In this document: positions 17,292 through 26,874 of the stretch, piece by piece | Numbering within the stretch: the stretch's first letter is position 1 | Layout of the letters: the number at the start of each line of letters is the position of its first letter | NCBI RefSeq assembly: GCF_901875575.1 | Contig: NZ_CABFMF010000002.1 | Coordinates: forward strand, 1-61,556 | Direction of reading: 5' to 3' | Source of the DNA: an uncultured Streptococcus sp. | Lineage (GTDB): Bacteria > Bacillota > Bacilli > Lactobacillales > Streptococcaceae | DNA: 61,556 nucleotides | The notes under the pieces: generated by a model | Database searches by the model: none | Seen by the model: only the letters and a program-made list of their open reading frames with translations | Told to the model about the DNA's origin: nothing | Program-made: the position numbers and the translations under genes

Positions 17292-18422
17292 TTACTCTGA
17301 TGCTTTCTTTTTTAGGAAACTAGAAACCGCATCAACACCAATGGCTAGAGCTTCTTCTCTAGGACTCATCTGAGGATGATGAAGGGCGTAGGGGCTATCA
17401 ATACCTAGCCAAAACATAACACCGTCCACCTTGGATAGAAGATAACCAAAGTCCTCACCAGTCATAGCAGGTTCGATATCAATCAACTCAATTCCGTCTT
17501 TTTCTTCAAAGAAGGTCATCAACTCACGCGCCAAGGTTGGATCATTCTCAACTGGTAAATATCCCCCTTGTTTGAGTTCTACTTCGACTTCCATACCAAA
17601 GGCAGCTGCAACGCCTTCTGCAACTGTTTTGACCCGCTTTTGCACCAAGAGACTCATGTCCTGTGTCAAAGCCCGGATAGTCCCATGCAAAAAGGCTGTG
17701 TCTGTGATAACATTGTTGGTGGTTCCAGCTTGGAAAACTCCAAAAGTCACTACTGCTCCCTCAATCGGATTGACATTCCTACTGACCACAGACTGCACTT
17801 GAGTCACAAAATAGCTAGCAGCCACCAAGGCGTCATTTGCTTCATGTGGAAAGGCAGCGTGACCACCTTTCCCTTTAAAACGAATCTTGACCTCACAAGT
17901 CCCTGCAAAGAGAGTGTGGGTATTAGTCGCAATCTGCCCAACCTTCAAATCTGGTCGAACATGAAGACCATAAAATTGGTCTGGTAGCCAATCTCCAAAA
18001 GCCCCGTCCTCATACATGAGCATACCACCTGCTTCATTTTCTTCAGCAGGCTGAAACAGAAAGAGCAGATTGTTCTTGGGTTGCTGCTCAAGGGCGCTCT
18101 CAAGACAGCCTAAGGCAATGGTCATATGAAAATCATGACCACAGGCGTGCATACGACCTTGATGCTGGGAAGCGAAAGACAGTCCTGTTTGTTCGACGAT
18201 AGGCAGACCGTCAATATCTGTTCTCCAACCAATGGTACGCTCAGGCTGACTTCCCTGCAAATAAACTAAGATACCTGTCCGCCATGTACGAATCTGAATA
18301 AAATCCTTGCCAGTAGTTAACTTCTCAATGGCATCTAACAAGTAAGCCTGTGTCTTGAACTCTTCCAAGCCAATTTCAGGAATCTGGTGTAAATCTCGTC
18401 TTGTTTGAATTAAATCTAACAT
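17292..18422 (-). CDS. N-acetyldiaminopimelate deacetylase (M20 amidohydrolase)
   Basis: A 376-aa M20D-type metallo-amidohydrolase. Metal-binding motifs include MHACGHDFHM (about 91-100), QPAEENEAGG (about 127-136) and ALHHPQMSP near the C-terminus, with a dimerisation domain between. Directly downstream of the tetrahydrodipicolinate acetyltransferase gene, it is most likely the deacetylase of the acetyl branch of lysine/diaminopimelate synthesis, giving L,L-DAP or the Lys precursor used in wall synthesis. SD AGGAGGAT precedes the ATG. Confidence 0.9.
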   Translation of the reverse strand: MLDLIQTRRDLHQIPEIGLEEFKTQAYLLDAIEKLTTGKDFIQIRTWRTGILVYLQGSQPERTIGWRTDIDGLPIVEQTGLSFASQHQGRMHACGHDFHMTIALGCLESALEQQPKNNLLFLFQPAEENEAGGMLMYEDGAFGDWLPDQFYGLHVRPDLKVGQIATNTHTLFAGTCEVKIRFKGKGGHAAFPHEANDALVAASYFVTQVQSVVSRNVNPIEGAVVTFGVFQAGTTNNVITDTAFLHGTIRALTQDMSLLVQKRVKTVAEGVAAAFGMEVEVELKQGGYLPVENDPTLARELMTFFEEKDGIELIDIEPAMTGEDFGYLLSKVDGVMFWLGIDSPYALHHPQMSPREEALAIGVDAVSSFLKKKASE

Positions 18423-18446
18423 CTATCTATCCTCCTAGTATATAAG

Positions 18447-18477
18447 AAAGAGGCTGGAAAAAAGGTTCCGCCTCTTT
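18447..18477 (-). terminator. Hairpin between dapH and the deacetylase gene
   Basis: AAAGAGGC and GCCTCTTT form an 8-bp stem, T-rich in both directions. Because the downstream gene continues on the same strand 25 bp later, it may act as partial terminator between two genes of one pathway. Confidence 0.6.
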
Positions 18478-18484
18478 TTAACAA

Positions 18485-19183
18485 TTACAAGGTACGAAGG
18501 GCATCTTCTAACGCTGTTTTCTGTTGGGTTTTTTCGTCAATCTCTTTGATGACGCGAGCTGGAACTCCTGCTACTACTACATTTTCTGGAACATCTTGAG
18601 TAACGATTGCTCCTGCAGCTACAACCGAACCACTACCGATTTGAACACCTTCGATTACCACTGCATTGGCACCGATGAGAACATTGTCCCCAACACGTAC
18701 AGGATCTGCGCTAGCTGGCTCAATCACACCTGCAAGAACTGCGCCTGCACCAACGTGGCTGTTTTTCCCAACAATAGCACGGCCACCAAGGATAGCCCCC
18801 ATGTCAATCATAGTCCCTGCGCCAATTTCTGCACCAATATTGATAACTGCTCCCATCATGATAACAGCATTGTCACCAATTTCGACCTGATCACGGATAA
18901 TAGCACCTGGTTCGATACGAGCATTGATTGCACGTTTGTCTAGCAAAGGAACTGCAGAGTTACGGGCATCTTGTTCTACGACATAATCTTTATTTTCTAC
19001 TAGGCCATCTAAAAGTGGAGCAACGTCCTTCCAATCACCAAAGAGAACATTTCCTAGTTTCACAACAGATCTAGGAACTGCAGAAGCTAGTTCTCCCTCA
19101 AAAGTAACCTTTACACTGGTTTTCTTTTCAGCATTAGCAATAAATTGGATGATTTCTTGAGCATTCATTTTTGTGGCAGTCAT
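18485..19183 (-). CDS. dapH: Tetrahydrodipicolinate N-acetyltransferase
   Basis: A 232-aa left-handed beta-helix acyltransferase with hexapeptide repeats from about residue 90 to 205 (IEPGAIIRDQVEIGDNAVIM, IGAGTMIDMGAILGG, VLIGANAVVIEGVQIG). It acetylates tetrahydrodipicolinate in the acetylase branch of lysine/DAP synthesis, and the deacetylase follows directly. The N-terminal ~80-residue DapH domain is present. SD GGAGG precedes the chosen ATG; an in-frame ATG five codons further in lacks an SD. No lysine riboswitch is visible in the upstream 200 bp. Confidence 0.92.
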   Translation of the reverse strand: MTATKMNAQEIIQFIANAEKKTSVKVTFEGELASAVPRSVVKLGNVLFGDWKDVAPLLDGLVENKDYVVEQDARNSAVPLLDKRAINARIEPGAIIRDQVEIGDNAVIMMGAVINIGAEIGAGTMIDMGAILGGRAIVGKNSHVGAGAVLAGVIEPASADPVRVGDNVLIGANAVVIEGVQIGSGSVVAAGAIVTQDVPENVVVAGVPARVIKEIDEKTQQKTALEDALRTL

Positions 19184-19393
19184 AGGCGCCTCCTAATTCG
19201 TTATAATGATAACTATTCTACCAAAAAAAACTCCAAATTTGAAGCTTTTTTATCTCTTTTTAGGATATAAGACTACACCTATTACCAATAAAATAAAATT
19301 TACTCTAATAAAAGCTTGAAATCTTTGTAGTCATCCTCTCAGCAATTCTTACTATTCAAGTATCATAATTGTTTTACAGTTAGAAAAACAATT

Positions 19394-20305
19394 TTAGTTG
19401 CTCCCCTTCGCTTCTTCTATGGATAAGAAAATCATTGGTGAAATAATCAAAATCATGGCTAAAACTAAAGACCAGTCTAATACCAAACCTAAAAATAATA
19501 CACTCAACAGAGCAGAAGATAAGGGTTCACTAGCACTGACAACCGAAACCACCAAGGGAGAAACCAAAGAGACCGCCTTCATAGAGATAAAAAATGCAAA
19601 AGCTGTCCCAAAGAAGGCAATAATAAGACAAATCAAGACGCTCCAGATATCCACCACAAAGGAAATCTGATAAACCGGAGAGAGCATATTACTAAACAAA
19701 CCTGCTAGAATCATTCCCCAGCCTACTGTAGGCACAAAGCCATAACGCTTAGCAAACGGTTGTGGCAAAATAACATTAAACATCACACCCATAGCACTCA
19801 ACAAACCTGTGATAAGAGCTAGTAGTGTCATGGATAGCTGAGATACATCTCCCTTGGTCGCCATCAAAAACACTCCTAACATAGCAATTAAAACATAGAA
19901 AATAGCGCTTAGGGAAGCCTTTTTCTTATAAATGATTCGATTGTAGAGTAAGATAAAAATAGGACTGATAAACTGTAAAATAGTAGCAGTTGTAGCATTA
20001 GAATATTCAACACAGAGGTAAAAGAAAAATTGCACAGAAAAAATACCTAAAATAGCATAGGCAAAAAAAGGGAGATAATTTTTCTTATCTCGCCAGAGAT
20101 CAAGCACTTGAGATTTGAGCTGTACAGAGGAGTATATCAAAACCAGACTACCAGCTAAACTTAAACGCATAGAAGTAATCCAGCCAGACGAAACCTGATA
20201 ATGGGTAAAAAAATACTCTCCTAAAATTCCACAAATACCCCAGATTAAACCGGACAATAAGGAATAAATGGTTCCCTTTACAATTTTTTTCTGATACTGA
20301 TTCAT
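19394..20305 (-). CDS. EamA/DMT family transporter
   Basis: A 303-aa integral membrane protein with about ten TM helices arranged as two EamA repeats (first about 10-145, second about 155-295; GLLSAMGVMFNVILP opens the second half). Family members export metabolites or amino acids, but the substrate is unknown. The start codon has only a weak AAAGG close to it. It follows pbp1b on the same strand at 84 bp and stands alone otherwise. Confidence 0.85.
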   Translation of the reverse strand: MNQYQKKIVKGTIYSLLSGLIWGICGILGEYFFTHYQVSSGWITSMRLSLAGSLVLIYSSVQLKSQVLDLWRDKKNYLPFFAYAILGIFSVQFFFYLCVEYSNATTATILQFISPIFILLYNRIIYKKKASLSAIFYVLIAMLGVFLMATKGDVSQLSMTLLALITGLLSAMGVMFNVILPQPFAKRYGFVPTVGWGMILAGLFSNMLSPVYQISFVVDIWSVLICLIIAFFGTAFAFFISMKAVSLVSPLVVSVVSASEPLSSALLSVLFLGLVLDWSLVLAMILIISPMIFLSIEEAKGSN

Positions 20306-20389
20306 ACCTTTTATTGTAACACGAAAAATTAAAAGAAAAAAGTGGCAATCAATTGATTAGCCACTTTATTTAGTTTCATGTTAAAAATA

Positions 20390-22909
20390 TTATCTTCTTG
20401 ACCTTGAGGAAGATGGTCTAGTCTCACTCGAATTGCTACTATCATTAGAATCACTTCTTGAGTCGCTACTTGAATCACTGCCTGAATCGCTACTTGAATC
20501 ACTGTCTGAATCGCTACTTGAGCTCGATTCAGTTGGAAGATTGCCAATGATACTAGCCCAAGCATGTTGATAATCTGAGTCACTTCCTCCAATCGCAAAG
20601 TGATAGCTAGTAATAGGAGCGCCAGCTTTATTAGCCCAATAGCTAGTCACCGTATCCCCTGAAAGATCAACCTCTGCACCTTCAAAAGAAACTCTACCTA
20701 TTTGTTGACCAGTAGACTTCAAAACTTGGGATTTCACTACACTAGAATCTAGTGAAAAACGATCATTCCCCCAAATAGTTGGGTTAGCTTGCTGAATGGC
20801 ATTCACAAGTTGAGCCATGTATTTAGAATTGTTTTCATAACCCGCTAAACGCGATAGAGAATGATTGTCATCATGTCCAATCCACCCCCCTAATGTTAAT
20901 TTCGGAGTAGAAACCATGAGCCACATATTTTCACTTTCATTCGTAGTTCCAGTCTTCCCAATCCAATCTGCATTTGCCAAACTAGGATTTAAAGAAGAAA
21001 GATTGTTCTTGAAAGTCGTTGTTATACGAGATGATAACACCTCTCTCAAAAGTCCCTGCATAATGGTCGCTGCCGCTTTAGAATAAACTTGAACCGGTTT
21101 ATCTTGATACTCATAGATTACATTTCCTTCTCTAGATTCAATTTTAGAAATCATGTGTTTCTTATGATAAATACCATTATTTGCTAAGGTCTGATAACCG
21201 TTGGTATGTTGAGCTACCGTTACTTCAATACCACCACCCATCGGAAGACTCTCAATACTATAATCTGGAATTTCGTAACCCATTTTCTCCATATAAGACT
21301 TAACATCAACTCCTTTTTCACGGAGCATACGATAAGTCCAATAAGCCGGGATATTCCACGAATGGTTAAGAGCCTCTCCTAAGGTCATCATACCTGTACC
21401 CTTATTACCAGAATACAAAATGGGAGTTCCATTAGAAAATGTTGTAGGATAGTTAGACAATATACTAGCGCTTCCCATTAATCCCTGATCAATAGCAATG
21501 CCATAAGCTAACAATGGTTTTGTAGTAGATGCCGGTGATCGTTTCGTGTCAAAAGCATGATTATTTTGGTTTTCTTGATAATTTCTACCACCAACAAAAC
21601 CTAGAATAGCACCCGTTTGATTATCCATTAAAACATTTCCGACTTCTACTTTACCAGTTCCATCATCTAACAGAGAACCATAGTTAGCAACTGCGCTTTG
21701 CATAGCAGAATGAATTTTCTCATCAATCGTAGTTGTAATTTTATAACCACCATTTTCAAGTTCTTTGACCGCCAAATCACGATAAAACTTCTGAGTTGCT
21801 TCATTTTTTAACTCTGCCGCTGATACATTATCTCGCTGTACCAAATACTCATACATATGTTCCTGAGTCTCAGCTAAGGCTGTATAGTATAAAAATCCTC
21901 TTGAAACACTTGTAACTGCACCTGAAGGTAGAAAGTCTTGTTTTAAATCGTAATCTTTATATTGATCATATTCGTCCTTGGTCAAAGTGCCCATACGGTA
22001 CATATTATATAGGACAGCCTTGGCGCGTTTCAATCCAAGTTCTAACTCTTCATCACTTTTTATGACCCCCGTATTTTCATATGGAGAATAAACAATGGGA
22101 CTCTGAGGTAAGCCTGCCAAAAAGGCAGCTTGAGGCACACTTAAGTTTCCGGCATTCACACCGAAAATTCCTTCTGCAGCTTGTTGAACTCCTGCAATAT
22201 TTTGCCCTCTATTGTTACGACCAAAAGGTGCAACATTCAAATAAGCTGTCAAAATATCATCCTTACTCATGGCTCTCTCTAGAGCAAGGGCATCAACAAT
22301 TTCAGTCGCCTTACGAGCCAAGGTAGGTGCATCTCCAACCACCTGTTGCTTAATCAACTGTTGAGTCAAGGTAGAGCCTCCACTAGAAGATCCAAGACCT
22401 AAAAAGTTCCCTAATGTTGCACGAATAACAGCCTTAGGAACCACACCTTTGTGCTCTTCAAAATGCTCATCCTCAGTTGCGATAATAGCCTTTTTTAAAT
22501 TTTCTGCAATCTGCTCTGACGATACAGATGTTCTCAATAAGTCACTTTCTATAGAAGAAATGACAGTACCGTCCGCATAGGTCAATTCAGAAATAGATGA
22601 AATATCCTTAACCTGATGTACTAATTCTTCTGTTTGAGGCAAGCGAACCTTGTCAAACAAGGCAACCCCATAACCAAGTACTAGACCAGTCCCAAATAAC
22701 CCCCCGATAAAAGCTAAAATAAAGAGAGTATTCAAAATCCCCTTGAAGACAGATAAAGAAGTCCCTAGGAGATGTAAAAATCCTTTCCTTCCCCCATCTG
22801 TTTTATCTTGTTCAGAGTGGTTCTGTGCTTTTTTTTGATTAAAGGTTAATCCTACTTGCTGGAAAATGTCCATCATTTTTCTTTTTAAATCATTTATTTT
22901 ATTTTGCAT
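20390..22909 (-). CDS. pbp1b: Class A penicillin-binding protein 1b
   Basis: An 839-aa bifunctional peptidoglycan synthase. It has a cytoplasmic tail, one TM helix (about residues 60-85), a GT51 glycosyltransferase domain with ATEDEHFEEHKG and a transpeptidase domain with catalytic SPASTTKP (S-x-x-K), SWN in NHSWNIPAYW and KTGT in GKTGTTNES. The C-terminus ends in a ~45-residue Ser/Asp-rich low-complexity tail ending SSSRSRR, encoded by short tandem repeats. The ATG at 22909 follows SD GAGGAAAT; the frame also opens at a GTG four codons earlier. It completes cell-wall synthesis together with other PBPs and is a beta-lactam target. Confidence 0.95.
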   Translation of the reverse strand: MQNKINDLKRKMMDIFQQVGLTFNQKKAQNHSEQDKTDGGRKGFLHLLGTSLSVFKGILNTLFILAFIGGLFGTGLVLGYGVALFDKVRLPQTEELVHQVKDISSISELTYADGTVISSIESDLLRTSVSSEQIAENLKKAIIATEDEHFEEHKGVVPKAVIRATLGNFLGLGSSSGGSTLTQQLIKQQVVGDAPTLARKATEIVDALALERAMSKDDILTAYLNVAPFGRNNRGQNIAGVQQAAEGIFGVNAGNLSVPQAAFLAGLPQSPIVYSPYENTGVIKSDEELELGLKRAKAVLYNMYRMGTLTKDEYDQYKDYDLKQDFLPSGAVTSVSRGFLYYTALAETQEHMYEYLVQRDNVSAAELKNEATQKFYRDLAVKELENGGYKITTTIDEKIHSAMQSAVANYGSLLDDGTGKVEVGNVLMDNQTGAILGFVGGRNYQENQNNHAFDTKRSPASTTKPLLAYGIAIDQGLMGSASILSNYPTTFSNGTPILYSGNKGTGMMTLGEALNHSWNIPAYWTYRMLREKGVDVKSYMEKMGYEIPDYSIESLPMGGGIEVTVAQHTNGYQTLANNGIYHKKHMISKIESREGNVIYEYQDKPVQVYSKAAATIMQGLLREVLSSRITTTFKNNLSSLNPSLANADWIGKTGTTNESENMWLMVSTPKLTLGGWIGHDDNHSLSRLAGYENNSKYMAQLVNAIQQANPTIWGNDRFSLDSSVVKSQVLKSTGQQIGRVSFEGAEVDLSGDTVTSYWANKAGAPITSYHFAIGGSDSDYQHAWASIIGNLPTESSSSSDSDSDSSSDSGSDSSSDSRSDSNDSSNSSETRPSSSRSRR
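20456..20523. repeat. Tandem repeats encoding the Ser-Asp tail of PBP1b
   Basis: Imperfect 30-nt units (composed of alternating CGATTCA/TGATTCA blocks) are repeated within the 3' end of pbp1b and encode (D/S)SSSDSGSD-type peptide. Such in-frame units are prone to slippage and would change tail length. Confidence 0.75.
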
Positions 22910-23049
22910 GAATTTCCTCACTCTATCTATTATACCACAAAAGGTAAACTTTCAATAAAATAGCCACTTTCTTCCCTATTACACTAGGCTATTGCTCGAG
23001 TTTGTGATACAATAGGTAGAAACAATATTTTATAAAGGAGAAAAGACAC

Positions 23050-24306
23050 ATGCACATTTTTGATGAGCTAAAAGAGCGTGGTTTGATTTTTCAAACGACT
23101 GATGAAGAAGCTTTGCGTAAAGCCCTAGAAGAAGGTCAAGTTTCTTATTATACTGGCTACGATCCAACTGCTGACAGCCTTCACCTAGGCCACCTTGTCG
23201 CAATCTTAACAAGTCGTCGCCTGCAACTAGCAGGTCACAAACCTTATGCGCTCGTTGGCGGTGCTACAGGTCTCATCGGAGATCCGTCCTTCAAAGATGC
23301 TGAACGTAGTCTCCAAACAAAAGACACAGTGGATGGCTGGGTCAAGTCTATCCAAGGACAACTTTCTCGTTTTCTTGACTTTGAAAATGGCGAAAACAAG
23401 GCTGTCATGGTCAACAACTACGACTGGTTTGGCAGCATCAGCTTCATTGACTTCCTCCGTGATATCGGAAAATACTTTACTGTCAACTACATGATGAGTA
23501 AGGAATCTGTGAAAAAACGGATCGAAACAGGAATTTCATACACTGAGTTTGCTTACCAAATCATGCAAGGTTACGACTTCTTCGTTCTTAACCAAGACCA
23601 CAACGTAACGCTACAAATCGGTGGTTCTGACCAGTGGGGAAATATGACAGCTGGTACTGAATTGCTTCGTCGTAAAGCTGACAAGACTGGCCACGTAATC
23701 ACTGTTCCACTGATTACCGATGCAACTGGTAAGAAATTTGGTAAATCAGAAGGAAACGCAGTTTGGCTCAATCCTGAAAAGACTTCTCCATACGAAATGT
23801 ACCAATTCTGGATGAACGTTATGGATGCTGACGCTGTTCGTTTCTTGAAAATCTTTACTTTCTTGTCACTTAATGAGATTGAAGACATCCGCAAACAATT
23901 TGAAGTGGCTCCACACGAACGCTTGGCCCAAAAAGTCTTGGCTCGTGAAGTCGTTACACTTGTTCACGGCGAAGAAGCTTACAAAGAAGCCCTCAATATC
24001 ACTGAGCAACTCTTTGCAGGAAATATCAAAAATCTTTCTGTTAAAGAGCTCAAACAAGGACTTCGTGGAGTGCCAAACTACCACGTTCAAGCAGATGAAA
24101 ACCACAATATCGTGGAACTGCTCGTATCAGCTGGTGTAGTTAACTCAAAACGCCAAGCCCGTGAAGACGTCCAAAACGGAGCTATCTACGTAAACGGTGA
24201 CCGCATCCAAGACCTTGACTATGTCTTGAGTGACGCAGATAAGCTTGAGAACGAACTGACTGTTATCCGCCGTGGGAAGAAAAAATACTTTGTATTGACT
24301 TACTAA
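23050..24306 (+). CDS. tyrS: Tyrosyl-tRNA synthetase
   Basis: A 418-aa class I synthetase charging tRNA-Tyr. The HIGH-like motif is SLHLGHLVA (about 43-51), the KMSKS-like loop KFGKSEGN (about 228-235), and a C-terminal S4 RNA-binding domain (about 350-418) contains SKRQAREDVQNGAIYVNG. SD AAAGGAG precedes the ATG. The upstream gap to pbp1b is short (140 bp) with a -10 TGATACAAT at 23005-23013, so there is no room for a T-box leader. Confidence 0.97.
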   Translation: MHIFDELKERGLIFQTTDEEALRKALEEGQVSYYTGYDPTADSLHLGHLVAILTSRRLQLAGHKPYALVGGATGLIGDPSFKDAERSLQTKDTVDGWVKSIQGQLSRFLDFENGENKAVMVNNYDWFGSISFIDFLRDIGKYFTVNYMMSKESVKKRIETGISYTEFAYQIMQGYDFFVLNQDHNVTLQIGGSDQWGNMTAGTELLRRKADKTGHVITVPLITDATGKKFGKSEGNAVWLNPEKTSPYEMYQFWMNVMDADAVRFLKIFTFLSLNEIEDIRKQFEVAPHERLAQKVLAREVVTLVHGEEAYKEALNITEQLFAGNIKNLSVKELKQGLRGVPNYHVQADENHNIVELLVSAGVVNSKRQAREDVQNGAIYVNGDRIQDLDYVLSDADKLENELTVIRRGKKKYFVLTY

Positions 24307-24333
24307 ACTGTTCAACATTGATCTATAAAAAAA

Positions 24334-24365
24334 GGAGTTAACCTCTAGAAAGGTAACTCCTTTTT
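24334..24365. terminator. Terminator between tyrS and the P-type ATPase
   Basis: GGAGTTA-CC pairs with GGTAACTCC with a flanking A tract and T tract. It lies between the convergent genes and can serve both. Confidence 0.85.
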
Positions 24366-24380
24366 GTTGTTTAACCACAT

Positions 24381-26444
24381 CTATCTAGCCTTAATAGACA
24401 GGCTACGCAGGACTATGCGTAAGGTTGTCAGATTATGTAAGATAGAGAGGTTTGAAGGGCTGAGCCAGTTAAACAAGCCAAAGCCAATTAAACTACTATT
24501 TACGACAACGGTATCTTGAATATTCTTCTTGATGAGTGTTTGCAAAGATGATGATAGCAAATCCAATTCTTGGAAGAAATCCAAGCGATTATCTAACAAT
24601 AAGATATCACTCATCTGCTTAGAAATATCTGCACTCTCATTCATCACCACACCGATATCTGATAGGGTTAGAGCAGCTGAGTCATTCAATCCATCTCCAA
24701 CCATCAAAATAGTATGACCTGCTTTCTGCAGTTTCTCTACTAACTCAAATTTCCCATCAGGTTTCAAGTCTGTATAGACTTGATCAAAGGGCAAATCTTT
24801 GACTAATTCCTCTGTCCTAACCAAGGTGTCCCCTGTTGCTAGAATCAATTTCTTCCCTTGTGCCTTAAGTTTCTCCAAGGCTGCTTTTGCTTCTTTTCTC
24901 AAAGGAGTATGGATGCAGAACATTCCAATTAATTCATTCTGATAAGCCAAGAATAAGAGATTATAGTGACTCTTGTACTCTTCAATTAAGGCATTTTGTT
25001 CCGAACTGATATGAATCTGCTCATCCTGCATCAAGACATAATTTCCAATAACAACTGGTTCGCCATCGATATGGGACTTAATCCCCTTGCTTGCAATATA
25101 TTGGAGTTTCCCATGCATTTCCTCATGTTCAATCCCCTCTATCTCAGCTTGCTTAACAATGGCATTAGCAATAGGGTGATAAATGTGTTCCTCAAGACAG
25201 GCACTGATTCTGAGAATATCTTCCTCACTATAGTCTCCAAAAGGTAACACCTTTTCAACTATAGGATAGCTAGTTGTAATTGTTCCCGTCTTATCAAACA
25301 AGAAAGTATCGACTTCCAGATATTTCTCCAGAACATCCCCATCCTTAATCACCATTTCACGATTCAAACCCTCCTTGATAGCTGTTAAATAAGCTACAGG
25401 AGTAGAGATTTTCAAAGCGCAGGAGAAATCGACCAATAGAAAAGAAATAGCCTTAGAAAAAGAACCTGTTAATAGGTAAGTCAGACCAGCACCCAAGAAA
25501 TTATATTTGACAACCTTGTCCGCCATCTTGATGAAATAGCGTTGTTTCGTTTTCTTGTTTTCTTCAGATTTCTTCATCAACTCAATCAGTTGTAAAATAC
25601 GGCTGTTCATCTGATTATCGGTTACACGAATACGCAACTCTCCAGTTTCTAATACTGTATTTGCACAAACTAAATCAGACTCTCTTTTTTCAACTGGAAA
25701 ACTCTCTCCCGTCAAGGAACTTTCGTTGACCATACCTAAACCTGAAACTACTTGTCCATCAAACAGAATTTCATTTCCTTGAGATAAAACCAAGACATCT
25801 CCTATTTGAACATCGGAACTCTTGATACTAACGACCGTATCGCCCTGTACTAAGAATACATCGCTCTCTTTTGCAAGAAGACTTTGTTCTAAATCTGTTG
25901 CAGTTTTTTTCAAGGACCACTGATCTAAATGATTCCCCAAATCAAGCATAAACATGATATTACTTGCCGTCTTGGATTGATTCATAAACAAAGATAATAA
26001 AATCGCCGAACAGTCCAAGACCTCCATCGTTAGTTCCTTACGCGCTAGGGTCTGATAGGCTTCTCTAACATAATCCAAAGCCTGATAACAAGTCCATATA
26101 TAACGTATAGGAGACGGTACAAGACTACGAAAAAGCACACGCTTAATCGCTGCACCTGAAACAATAGAATAAGCACTATCTTCTCTACGAATGGGAAGAG
26201 TCATCAACTCCGAAACTTTCCCTTTATCAATTCTTTTTAAAAAGGCTTCTGCATTATCTAATACAGAGAAGCCTTCTTTTATACGTAGAGTAAAGTGCTG
26301 TTGATCCATGTAAAACTGGATAGATTCAATCCCCTTTTCATCTCTCGCCAAGGAACGAAGATAATCTTGAATATCCAAGGTGAGCGAGAAAGATGATGAT
26401 AGTCGGATATGTTGGTATCCTCTATGTAGCACTTTAAAAGACAT
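24381..26444 (-). CDS. P1B-type metal-transporting ATPase
   Basis: A 687-aa P-type ATPase. The phosphorylation motif is DKTGTITTS (Asp about 383), the hinge GDGLNDSAALTLSDIGVVM (about 585-603) and the actuator motif SLTGESFPV. It has about six to eight TM helices. The metal-site helix reads FSCALKISTP, where the usual CPC is replaced by SCA. The first ~80 residues resemble an HMA fold but lack the CxxC metal site. By family it exports or loads a transition metal; the altered site makes the metal uncertain (Mn or Zn-type pumps are candidates). It starts 1 bp after the stop of the 92-aa gene upstream, so they are coupled. Confidence 0.88.
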   Translation of the reverse strand: MSFKVLHRGYQHIRLSSSFSLTLDIQDYLRSLARDEKGIESIQFYMDQQHFTLRIKEGFSVLDNAEAFLKRIDKGKVSELMTLPIRREDSAYSIVSGAAIKRVLFRSLVPSPIRYIWTCYQALDYVREAYQTLARKELTMEVLDCSAILLSLFMNQSKTASNIMFMLDLGNHLDQWSLKKTATDLEQSLLAKESDVFLVQGDTVVSIKSSDVQIGDVLVLSQGNEILFDGQVVSGLGMVNESSLTGESFPVEKRESDLVCANTVLETGELRIRVTDNQMNSRILQLIELMKKSEENKKTKQRYFIKMADKVVKYNFLGAGLTYLLTGSFSKAISFLLVDFSCALKISTPVAYLTAIKEGLNREMVIKDGDVLEKYLEVDTFLFDKTGTITTSYPIVEKVLPFGDYSEEDILRISACLEEHIYHPIANAIVKQAEIEGIEHEEMHGKLQYIASKGIKSHIDGEPVVIGNYVLMQDEQIHISSEQNALIEEYKSHYNLLFLAYQNELIGMFCIHTPLRKEAKAALEKLKAQGKKLILATGDTLVRTEELVKDLPFDQVYTDLKPDGKFELVEKLQKAGHTILMVGDGLNDSAALTLSDIGVVMNESADISKQMSDILLLDNRLDFFQELDLLSSSLQTLIKKNIQDTVVVNSSLIGFGLFNWLSPSNLSILHNLTTLRIVLRSLSIKAR

Positions 26445-26445
26445 G

Positions 26446-26724
26446 TTATTCCCCTATAAGGCTATCTAATTGCTCTGCTTTTTTCTCTTGCTCATACAAA
26501 TATTTGGCATCTTGCAAGACATCGTCTCCATGTTGCTTCACAACAGAAACAGATGCATCTAGCTCGTCTTTCAACTTGTAAGCCTTAGCCAAAGCTTTAG
26601 AATAACCTTTTTTAGCTTCCTTACTTGCTAAGATTTTCAAACCAAGGGTACCGAATGCAACACCACCCAAAAAGAGTGATGATTTTTTCGCAACTTTTGC
26701 GACGCTCAATACTTCTTTTAACAT
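26446..26724 (-). CDS. Small membrane-associated protein, coupled to the P-type ATPase
   Basis: A 92-aa basic protein with an N-terminal hydrophobic segment (about 14-32, SSLFLGGVAFGTLGLKIL) and an amphipathic helical rest (KLKDELDASVSVVKQHGDDVLQDAKYLYEQEKKA). It resembles DUF6110-type proteins that accompany metal ATPases in Firmicutes, an attribution from memory. SD AGGAGGAAA precedes the ATG, and the ATPase ATG follows after 1 bp. A role as accessory or regulatory subunit of the pump is inference from the gene pairing. Confidence 0.75.
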   Translation of the reverse strand: MLKEVLSVAKVAKKSSLFLGGVAFGTLGLKILASKEAKKGYSKALAKAYKLKDELDASVSVVKQHGDDVLQDAKYLYEQEKKAEQLDSLIGE

Positions 26725-26839
26725 ACTTATTTCCTCCTATCTATTATTATATATTAATTTATATATAAAAGCAATTTAATTTTAGTACTCTAAAAAGTAA
26801 TTATACTACTATTTAATTCTATTATAAATCATCCTAAAG

Positions 26840-26868
26840 TTGCTTTCATTTACCTCTTTTGATACACT
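26840..26868 (+). promoter_or_regulatory. rlmA promoter placing the start at the ATG
   Basis: TTGCTT (26840-26845), a 17-bp spacer and TACACT (26863-26868) with an extended TG (26860-26861). The expected start is about 26875, the A of the rlmA ATG, and there is no SD. Confidence 0.7.
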
Positions 26869-26874
26869 TAAACT

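Noticed and set aside
22922..23049. T-box riboswitch before tyrS
   Set aside because: The gap between the divergent pbp1b start and tyrS is too short and no T-box signature is seen.
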